Shown here: positions 6,782-12,269 of the stretch, piece by piece
Numbering within the stretch: position 1 is the first letter of the stretch
How the letters are laid out: every line of letters begins with the position of its first letter
Source of the DNA: Clostridia bacterium
Lineage (GTDB): Bacteria > Bacillota > Dehalobacteriia > UBA4068
NCBI GenBank assembly: GCA_012515255.1
Contig: JAAYYR010000174.1
Span: forward strand, 1-12,269
DNA: 12,269 nt
Direction: 5' to 3'
Made by a program: the position numbers and the translations under genes
The notes under the pieces: generated by a model
The model's database searches: none
What the model was told of the DNA's origin: nothing
What the model saw: only the letters and a program-made list of their open reading frames with translations

Positions 6782-7981
6782 ATGGGTCGGGAAAAACTGT
6801 TTCGCGATTACCGGCTGCCTTCGGCCTATCATGGCTACTGGATACGCGATATGGATCAGGCGCGCGCCGATGACGCTTCGCTCTTACTGCCGCCGCCGGG
6901 CGGCGAACAGCCCCGCTACTTATTTTTCCCCGGCTGCCAGCTCGGCGCGTCTGACCCGCGTTACCCCAAGGCAACCTATGAGCTGCTCCTGCAGGCCGAG
7001 CCTGCTACCGCGCTGCTGCTCACCTGCTGTGGCGCGCCTGTTTACTGGGCGGGGGAAATCGAGCTTTACCGCAGCGTGCAAAATGAGCTGAAGCAAATCT
7101 GGGAGCAAATGGGCCAACCGCTTTTGGTTCTGGCCTGTCTTAGCTGTCAGCAGATATTCAATTATGTGCTGCCGCAAATCAAGACGACGACATTGTATGA
7201 GGTTTTAGCGGCGGCGCCGCAGGTCAAGCTGCCTACTTATGCGTCGGACGAGGTTTTTGCCCTGGCCGACCCCTGCACCGCGCGCGGCAATCAAGGAGTG
7301 CGCGACGCTGTTTGCAGCCTGCTTGACCGGATGCATGTCCACTACCAAATCCTGCATCAAGACATGGAGCATTTGCCCTGCTGCGGCTTTGGCGGTAATA
7401 TTCATGGCGCGAACCCGGATAAAGTGCGCCAGGTGGCGAAAAAAAGAATCGGCGTCGATCCGCGGCCTTTTATAGCTTATTGCGCTAATTGCCGCGATAT
7501 TTACGCCGCGGCCGGCAAGGATACGGCGCATCTTATTGACTTGCTGACCGGGATCAACGGCAAGGACCGCCCTGTGCCGCATCTCAGCCTGCGCCGCGAT
7601 AATCGGCGGCAGGCGCGGCAGCGGGTGCTCGGCGAAAAACAGCCGACATTAATCCGCGGCATCAAGCTGGTGTTTGATGATGACCAGGCGCAGCTGATGG
7701 ACCGCAACTATATCAATACCGACTATGTGATACAGGTGATTGAGCATGGCGAGACGACTAAGGAGAAATTAATCGACGACCAGGGCAATAACCTCGCCCA
7801 TCTGCGGCTTTGCGATGCCACGGTATGGGTGGAATATCAGAAACTGGCCGATAATGAATACCGGCTCGTCAATTGTTATTATCACCGCATGGAACCGGTC
7901 GGGCTGCCGGAGGAAGCGGCGGCCTGCGAAATACCGGGAGCGTCAGTCGGAGGGGGGCAAGAGCATGGCAAGAAAGCTTAA
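6782..7981 (+). CDS. CCG-domain (HdrB-like) protein, paralogue of the C-terminal half of the upstream oxidoreductase
   Basis: This 399-residue protein aligns with about residues 375-745 of the upstream 754-residue oxidoreductase, including the 17-residue identical block YLFFPGCQLGASDPRYP. It has the two CCG motifs (C52, CCG 82-84, C119/C122; C165, CCG 200-202, C234/C237) and the same unnamed C-terminal domain (about 292-370, LIDDQGNNLAHL...VEY). It lacks the FAD and ferredoxin parts. In HdrB such motifs hold noncubane [4Fe-4S] clusters, so thiol/disulfide or electron-transfer chemistry is plausible. Both CCG motifs are intact here, while the longer copy has CCS at the second. GGGAGG lies ten bases before the ATG. 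Its last 17 bases overlap the next gene. Confidence 0.82.
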   Translation: MGREKLFRDYRLPSAYHGYWIRDMDQARADDASLLLPPPGGEQPRYLFFPGCQLGASDPRYPKATYELLLQAEPATALLLTCCGAPVYWAGEIELYRSVQNELKQIWEQMGQPLLVLACLSCQQIFNYVLPQIKTTTLYEVLAAAPQVKLPTYASDEVFALADPCTARGNQGVRDAVCSLLDRMHVHYQILHQDMEHLPCCGFGGNIHGANPDKVRQVAKKRIGVDPRPFIAYCANCRDIYAAAGKDTAHLIDLLTGINGKDRPVPHLSLRRDNRRQARQRVLGEKQPTLIRGIKLVFDDDQAQLMDRNYINTDYVIQVIEHGETTKEKLIDDQGNNLAHLRLCDATVWVEYQKLADNEYRLVNCYYHRMEPVGLPEEAAACEIPGASVGGGQEHGKKA

Positions 7982-8153
7982 ATGCGCCCGCTGCGGCGTA
8001 GACCTGGAGATGAAAAAGATAGATTTTAAGTATTTCGAGGTGGAAATAGCAAAAGAAATCCCCTGCTGTCCAAGCTGTGGCCAATATTTTATTGACCAGG
8101 AGCTGGCTGAGGGGCGGATGCGCGCTGCGGAAATGGAATTGGAAGATAAATAG
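7965..8153 (+). CDS. Small Cys-rich redox / zinc-ribbon-like protein, copy 2 (DVU_1557-like)
   Basis: 62 residues, the same length as the copy at 6545-6733, with CARC (C7, C10) and CPSC (C35, C38, plus C34) and the same ending AEMELEDK. The start has an AGGGGGG site within the end of the upstream gene, with a 17-base overlap that suggests coupled translation. Each small protein follows a CCG-domain protein, so the two genes form a repeated pair. Specialisation of the two copies, for example one per electron acceptor, is possible but not shown. Confidence 0.85.
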   Translation: MARKLKCARCGVDLEMKKIDFKYFEVEIAKEIPCCPSCGQYFIDQELAEGRMRAAEMELEDK

Positions 8154-8188
8154 CGCGCTTTGGCGTCAAAATGGGGGCCATTGGCAAA

Positions 8189-9487
8189 ATGACGACGGAA
8201 CAAAAACAAATCATCGGCAAGACCCGCAGCATTTGTCCTATATGCGGCAAACAGATCGCGGCGGAGAGGGTAAAAATAGGCGAGGAAATTTTCCTGGAGA
8301 AAACTTGTCCTAAGCATGGTTTCTGGTCTACGGTTATTTGGCGCGGGCCGGTAAATTTCCTTGAATGGATCGGCGAATCAGCGGCGCTTGGCGATGATGA
8401 AAACCTTGGCTGCCCTTATGACTGCGGCATCTGCGGCGAGCATCGGCAGCAGACCTGCTGCGTGTTGTATGAGGTAACGTGCCGCTGTAATCTGGCTTGT
8501 CCCTATTGCTTTGCCGAGGGCGGCTTGGGCGATGATATTCCGATGGAGCAAATCAAGGCTGATTTGGCCCGGCTGATCAAGCCGGGGCAGACCTTCCTCC
8601 AGCTCTCGGGCGGCGAGCCGACGGTGCGCGACGATTTGCCGCAAATTATCCGTTTGGCCCGCGAGATGGGCTGTAAATATATTCAGGTCAACAGCAATGG
8701 CCTGCGTTTTGCCGACGATGAGCCTTATCTTGCCGCCTGCGCTGAGGCCGGCTTATCCTTTGTTTTTATGCAATTTGACGGTACGAGCGATGAGATTCAG
8801 ATCGCCATGCGCGGCGAACCGCTGCTCGAGCGCAAAAAACAGGCTATTGACAATTGCGCTAAGTATAAAATCGGCGTTACTCTGGTGCCGACCCTGGTGC
8901 CGGGCGTCAATACGGATGATATCGGCAATATCATCCGCTTCGGCTCCTCCCTTTCGCCTACGGTGCGCGGCGTGCATTTCCAGCCGGTATCTTATTTCGG
9001 CCGCTACCCCGAGCCGCCCGCGAACGCGGATCGCTTCACCCTGGGCGAGCTGCTGGCGGCTTTGCCGCTGCAGACCGATAACGGGGTCAAGCTGACGAAT
9101 ATCGCGCCCTCGCATTGCGACCATGCACTATGCGGCTTTCACAGCAGCTTTATTGTCCGCCATGACGGCAGTTTGCTGGCCCTGACGCGGCGCGACAGCG
9201 GAGGCTGCTGCTGCGGCGCCACTACGGCGGAGCAAAACCGCGAATATATCGGCCGCCGCTGGCAGCGCAGCGCTGATGAATCGCCTTGCCCGGAGGACGC
9301 CGATGATTTTGAAAAATTCCTCAATGAGGCGCGCGTCTACTCTTTTACCGTGACAGCCATGGCTTTTCAGGATGCGTATAATCTTGATATTGAGCGGCTG
9401 CGCCAATGCAGCCTGCATGTCTATGACGAGGGGCGCATCAAGCCTTTTTGCGCCCGCTATCTGACCTTGAGCGGAGGGCAGGCATGA
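8189..9487 (+). CDS. trsS: Radical SAM enzyme of the TrsS type, related to MJ0619/Tes-like enzymes
   Basis: 432 residues from the ATG at 8189; an in-frame ATG at 8171 would add six residues, and neither start has a strong ribosome site (a GGGGG lies 11 bases before 8189). The N-terminus has a zinc-type CPIC...CPKHG (C16, C19, C40). It is followed by CPYDCGIC (C75, C79, C82), C90-C91, and the radical SAM triad C100, C104, C107 in CRCNLACPYCF. SGGEPT (140-145), NSNG (168-171), FMQFDG and FQPVSYFGR (264-272) match the layout of MJ0619-like pterin methylases and tetraether synthase. More Cys at C310, C315 and C340-C342 suggest extra clusters. Some TrsS proteins are annotated as selenoproteins (from memory); here no in-frame TGA interrupts the frame, so this is a Cys form. 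It probably alkylates or methylates an unactivated carbon of an unknown substrate. Confidence 0.85.
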   Translation: MTTEQKQIIGKTRSICPICGKQIAAERVKIGEEIFLEKTCPKHGFWSTVIWRGPVNFLEWIGESAALGDDENLGCPYDCGICGEHRQQTCCVLYEVTCRCNLACPYCFAEGGLGDDIPMEQIKADLARLIKPGQTFLQLSGGEPTVRDDLPQIIRLAREMGCKYIQVNSNGLRFADDEPYLAACAEAGLSFVFMQFDGTSDEIQIAMRGEPLLERKKQAIDNCAKYKIGVTLVPTLVPGVNTDDIGNIIRFGSSLSPTVRGVHFQPVSYFGRYPEPPANADRFTLGELLAALPLQTDNGVKLTNIAPSHCDHALCGFHSSFIVRHDGSLLALTRRDSGGCCCGATTAEQNREYIGRRWQRSADESPCPEDADDFEKFLNEARVYSFTVTAMAFQDAYNLDIERLRQCSLHVYDEGRIKPFCARYLTLSGGQA

Positions 9488-10119
9488 GTGCTTTGCGACC
9501 GGGCGGTTCGGCTCTGACCCTGCGCGCGCTCTCCTTTTGCCCGCTTACGGATGCGAGCCGGTTGCTGGATATCGGCTGCGGCCGGGGCGAGAGCCTTGCT
9601 TTGATCAGCGAGCGCTGGGGCTGCCGCACGGCGGGTATCGAGCCGGACGACGAGCGCCGCGCCTTGGCTTGCGCCGCCAATCCGGGTATTGATATTGCCC
9701 CGGCAACGGCGGAGCTGCTGCCGTATGCCGACGCCAGCTTTGATATTGTTTTGGCCGAATGCACAGCATCATTGTTCAGCGACCCCAGGGCGGCTTTTGC
9801 CGAGATCGGCCGGGTGCTGGCGCCTGACGGCTTGCTGGCGCTCACTGATGTTTATGCCAGGGAGCAAACCCCGCCCGCCACAACGGGCATGCTGCGCCGG
9901 CTGTATACGCCGGAGCAATGGCGGACGCTGCTGCGGCAAGCGGGCTTTTCTCTGCGCCATGAGGAAGACTGCGGCCGCGTCATGCAAAATATGCTCGGCC
10001 AGATGATACTCGATCATGGGCGCGAGGAAGCTTATCGGCGAATCGGACTTGACCGCTGCTGCTTGAAAGCCGCGGGGCTGGGCTATCTGCTGTTGATTGC
10101 CGCCAAGGAGGATGTATGA
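9484..10119 (+). CDS. trsM: Class I SAM methyltransferase (DVU_1556 family, TrsM)
   Basis: 211 residues from the ATG at 9484, chosen because GGAGGG lies just upstream and the start overlaps the stop of the radical SAM gene as ATGA; an upstream in-frame ATG at 9448 would overlap that gene more deeply. The SAM site is LLDIGCGRG (27-35), E53 in GIEPDD, and LPYADASFDIVLAE (79-92), followed by FAEIGRVLAPDG. This is the Methyltransf_11/UbiE layout. The target is unknown; small molecules are usual for this fold. Tight coupling to the radical SAM enzyme suggests they act on the same compound, or that one supplies the other's substrate. The symbol is from memory of family naming. Confidence 0.85.
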   Translation: MSALRPGGSALTLRALSFCPLTDASRLLDIGCGRGESLALISERWGCRTAGIEPDDERRALACAANPGIDIAPATAELLPYADASFDIVLAECTASLFSDPRAAFAEIGRVLAPDGLLALTDVYAREQTPPATTGMLRRLYTPEQWRTLLRQAGFSLRHEEDCGRVMQNMLGQMILDHGREEAYRRIGLDRCCLKAAGLGYLLLIAAKEDV

Positions 10120-11156
10120 GCGGGACGCGCGGCAATCAATGCGATCACGGCCCAGGGGGGAGCATGAGCCAAATCAGCTATGACCAATGGCTGGCGCGGC
10201 GCTGCGGCCTGCCTGAAGGCTTTAGCCAGGCGCAGCTTGACGCCTGGCAGTTGGCGGCGCTGCGGCAGCGGGCGCTTTATGCCTTTGCCCATAGCCGATT
10301 CTATCGCGAGCTGTATGCCGGCATTGATCTGCCGCGGGCTGCACCGGGCGAGCTGCCGCTAATCAGCGGCGAGGATATTGCCAGGGCCGGTACAGCCATG
10401 GCCTGCCTGTCGCAAACCAGCATTCAGCGCATTGTGACTATGGAGACTTCCGGCAGTACCGGGCTGCCGAAGCGGATTTATTTTTCCGCTGCCGACCTGG
10501 AGCTGACGGTGGATTTTTTTGCCCAGGGCATGACCTATATGGTATCTCCCGGCGATAAGGTGCTGATCTGCATGCCCGGACATAACCCGGACGGGCTGAA
10601 TGATCTGCTGAGCCGGGGCTTGCGCCGCATCAATGTCGAGCCTTGCTATTACGGCCTTGTCAGCGATTTGGCGGACGCGGCAACAACGATCCGCGCCTAC
10701 CGGCCGGATTGCATCGTCGCCATTCCCGGGCAAATGCTGGCGCTCGCCGAGTCTGCGCCGGATTTGCGGCCGCCCCGGCTGCTGCTCTCCGCGGATAATG
10801 TGCCGGATGAGCTGCGCCGCCGTATAGAGGACTTATGGCATACCGAAGTTTTCGCCCACTGGGGAATGCGCGAGACAGGCTTGGGCGGCGCGGTGGAATG
10901 CGGCGAGCATCAGGGCTATCATATCCGCCATGCCGACTTGCTGCTTGAGATCGTCGACCCGCTAAGCGGCCGGGCCTTACCCGATGGCCAGCGGGGCGAG
11001 CTGGTAATATCCACATTTAATCGTGAAGCAATGCCTTTGCTGCGCTATCGCACCGGCGATATCGCTCATTTGATAGCCGCGCCCTGCGGCTGCGGCAGCG
11101 GCCTGAAACGCCTGGGCCCGGTGCAAGGACATAAACTAATGGAGGTCATCCGATGA
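10116..11156 (+). CDS. AMP-dependent ligase of the ANL/PaaK-like type, lacking the C-terminal domain (DVU_1553 family)
   Basis: 346 residues from the ATG at 10116, which overlaps the methyltransferase stop (ATGA) and has AAGGAGG four bases upstream. An in-frame ATG at 10164 has its own AGGGGGG, and the 16 residues between are Gly-rich and look non-native, so the shorter start (330 residues) is a real alternative. Adenylation motifs: TSGSTGLPKR (111-120), SADNV (225-229), HWGMRETG (248-255) and YRTGD (311-315). The protein ends soon after, at GHKLMEVIR, without the mobile C-terminal domain that carries the A10 lysine of full-length enzymes (usually 430 residues or more). It may adenylate a carboxylate and hand it to another protein, as LuxE does, or need a partner. 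A CGCGSG near the end (C324, C326) is typical of PaaK-like proteins. Confidence 0.82.
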   Translation: MSGTRGNQCDHGPGGSMSQISYDQWLARRCGLPEGFSQAQLDAWQLAALRQRALYAFAHSRFYRELYAGIDLPRAAPGELPLISGEDIARAGTAMACLSQTSIQRIVTMETSGSTGLPKRIYFSAADLELTVDFFAQGMTYMVSPGDKVLICMPGHNPDGLNDLLSRGLRRINVEPCYYGLVSDLADAATTIRAYRPDCIVAIPGQMLALAESAPDLRPPRLLLSADNVPDELRRRIEDLWHTEVFAHWGMRETGLGGAVECGEHQGYHIRHADLLLEIVDPLSGRALPDGQRGELVISTFNREAMPLLRYRTGDIAHLIAAPCGCGSGLKRLGPVQGHKLMEVIR

Positions 11157-11542
11157 AAATAGCTGTAGCCACCTGCGGTAAAGAAGCCACTTCGCCCGTT
11201 GCGGCGACTTTGGCGGAGGCGGCGTATTTATTTATCGCCGACATGGAAAAATTTGAGGTGCTTAGTATTTATGAAGCGGAGGAGCAAACGCGGGATATGG
11301 CATTTGCCCGCCGCACGGTTGACGAGGACTGCGAGGCGATCATCTGCGGCCCGATCGAAAAAGACGCTTTCGATATTCTCTCCCGCGCCTGCGTTACTCG
11401 CTACGACGGCAGCGGCAAAAGCGCCGGCGAAGCCCTGAAGCTGCTCGATCTGTATGCTTTGCCGCTAATCCGCGATAATATCGGCGGCAGCGGCTGCGTT
11501 GGCGAGCATTCGGGAGGGGAATGCCATGAACACGGGGAATAA
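11153..11542 (+). CDS. NifX/NifB-like dinitrogenase cofactor-type protein with Cys/His tail
   Basis: 129 residues beginning MKIAVATCG, with the AIICGPIEKDAFDIL and GEALKLL segments of the NifX / NafY / NifB C-terminal fold. Such proteins bind molybdenum-iron cofactor precursors or similar metal clusters. The Asp usual in this family after MKIAVA(T) is Cys here (C8). The C-terminus CVGEHSGGECHEHGE is rich in Cys and His and could bind metal. GGAGG lies seven bases before the start, which overlaps the ligase stop as ATGA. Nitrogenase genes are absent from the window, so a role in molybdenum or Fe-S cofactor handling for the aldehyde oxidoreductase is the best inference. Confidence 0.8.
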   Translation: MKIAVATCGKEATSPVAATLAEAAYLFIADMEKFEVLSIYEAEEQTRDMAFARRTVDEDCEAIICGPIEKDAFDILSRACVTRYDGSGKSAGEALKLLDLYALPLIRDNIGGSGCVGEHSGGECHEHGE

Positions 11543-12269
11543 ACCCCATTCGGCAACGGGCGCGGTGATTGTGGCCGCGGGCATGTCCTCGCGGATGAAA
11601 TCTTTCAAGCCGATGCTGCCGCTGGCCGCCTCCACCGTAATCCGCACCCTGATCGGTACTCTGCAGCAGGCGGGTGTCGCACCGATCATCGTCGTTACGG
11701 GGCGCAACAGCGCGGAGCTGACGCGGCATATTGCCGACCTGGCGGTGATAACGATCGAGAATATCCATTATGCCAAGACAGATATGTTTTTCTCCGCCGG
11801 TCTTGGCTTAAACGCCGTCGCTGATCAGGCGGAGCGCGTCTTTTTCCTCCCCGGCGATGTGCCTTTGTTCTCCCGCCATTCTTTGGCGGCGATGAGCGAA
11901 TATATGGATCAAAACCCCTGCGATATTCTTATTCCCACCTACAATGGCCGGCAGGGGCATCCGGTTTTGATCAAGACCCGGGCCATCGCCGAGCTGACCG
12001 CTTTTTCCGGTCAGGGCGGCCTACGCGCCGCGATCAAGAATTATGACGGCAAAAAATGCCGGATCGCCCTGCCGGATCAGGGTCTAATATTGGACGCGGA
12101 CAATCCTGCGGATTATTTTCGCCTGACCGAATATCTGGCGGCCGACGCGCGGCAAATGCCGCTTACCTGCGGCGTAAACTTAACATTAAGCAAGAGCGAA
12201 GTTTTTTTTGACGCGGCGCTCGCTTCCCTGCTCGAACTGACGCAAAAGCATGGCTCTTTGACCAAGGCC
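11526..12269 (+). CDS. MobA/MocA-like nucleotidyltransferase fused to a ModE-like winged helix (DVU_1551 family), cut by the window edge
   Basis: 248 codons from the ATG at 11526 are open to the window end with no stop. GGGAGGGG lies six bases before the start, which overlaps the end of the NifX-like gene by 17 bases. Residues 13-29 (VIVAAGMSSRMKSFKP) are the NTP-binding loop of MobA/MocA-type enzymes; GDVP (110-113) carries the metal-binding Asp, and GHP (144-146) and DADNPADY (190-197) are also typical. These enzymes attach CMP or GMP to molybdopterin. From residue 215 the text (VNLTLSKSEVFF, LLELTQKHGSLTKA) matches the start of the ModE/LysR-like winged helix, ending at the window edge. 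The C-terminal part may bind DNA or sense cofactor state. The specific nucleotide cannot be told by eye. Confidence 0.85.
   Translation, partial: MNTGNKPHSATGAVIVAAGMSSRMKSFKPMLPLAASTVIRTLIGTLQQAGVAPIIVVTGRNSAELTRHIADLAVITIENIHYAKTDMFFSAGLGLNAVADQAERVFFLPGDVPLFSRHSLAAMSEYMDQNPCDILIPTYNGRQGHPVLIKTRAIAELTAFSGQGGLRAAIKNYDGKKCRIALPDQGLILDADNPADYFRLTEYLAADARQMPLTCGVNLTLSKSEVFFDAALASLLELTQKHGSLTKA

Noticed and set aside
8189..9487. Selenocysteine codon in the radical SAM gene
   Set aside because: Relatives are sometimes selenoproteins, but this frame has no internal TGA and carries Cys at the candidate positions.
1..12269. CRISPR arrays, insertion sequences, tRNA or rRNA genes
   Set aside because: I saw no regularly spaced repeats, transposase motifs, terminal inverted repeats or RNA gene signatures.

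Overview
The window comes from an anaerobic, GC-rich bacterium. AGGAGG-type ribosome sites precede nearly every gene, and clear TATAAT promoters precede the first gene of the leftward unit and of the second rightward unit. Together with the NlpC/P60 wall hydrolase this hints at a Firmicute (perhaps Negativicutes or another Gram-positive-related anaerobe), but the taxonomy is inference. The main cluster resembles one known from sulfate reducers, whose families carry Desulfovibrio locus names (DVU_1551 to DVU_1557), so a deltaproteobacterial source is not excluded.

Layout. At the left edge (1-218, minus) is the N-terminus of a secreted NlpC/P60 peptidase with its promoter at 297-325. A 600-base divergent intergenic region (219-818) follows; it holds an inverted repeat at 590-606, a possible promoter near 680, and a GC-rich leader with repeated GGCAA. 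All remaining genes are on the plus strand. Unit one (819-4105) holds a C_GCAxxG_C_C redox protein that overlaps, by ATGA, a 946-residue molybdenum aldehyde oxidoreductase of the Desulfovibrio gigas Mop type (two [2Fe-2S] domains plus a molybdopterin domain, no FAD domain). A 13-bp perfect hairpin (4121-4153) then separates it from a second promoter (4157-4185, extended -10).

Unit two (4246 to beyond 12269) is a tightly packed operon: a flavin/dicluster/CCG-domain oxidoreductase, a 62-residue zinc-ribbon-like redox protein (DVU_1557 type), a second CCG-domain protein that repeats only the C-terminal half of the first, a second 62-residue redox protein, a radical SAM enzyme (TrsS type), a SAM methyltransferase (DVU_1556 type), a truncated ANL-type ligase (DVU_1553 type), a NifX-like protein, and a MobA/MocA-like nucleotidyltransferase that runs into a ModE-like winged helix at the window edge (DVU_1551 type).

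How they may work together. Mop lacks an FAD domain, so it needs an external electron partner; the flavin/dicluster protein and the Cys-rich small proteins are the obvious candidates. The radical SAM enzyme, methyltransferase, ligase, NifX-like protein and nucleotidyltransferase look like a dedicated maturation or cofactor-modification set for this molybdoenzyme. The families are recognised, but I know of no established chemistry for the set as a whole. The points most worth following here are the duplicated [CCG protein + small redox protein] module, the flavoprotein apparently lacking its NAD(P)H domain, and the resemblance of the radical SAM enzyme to pterin-methylating and lipid-coupling enzymes.
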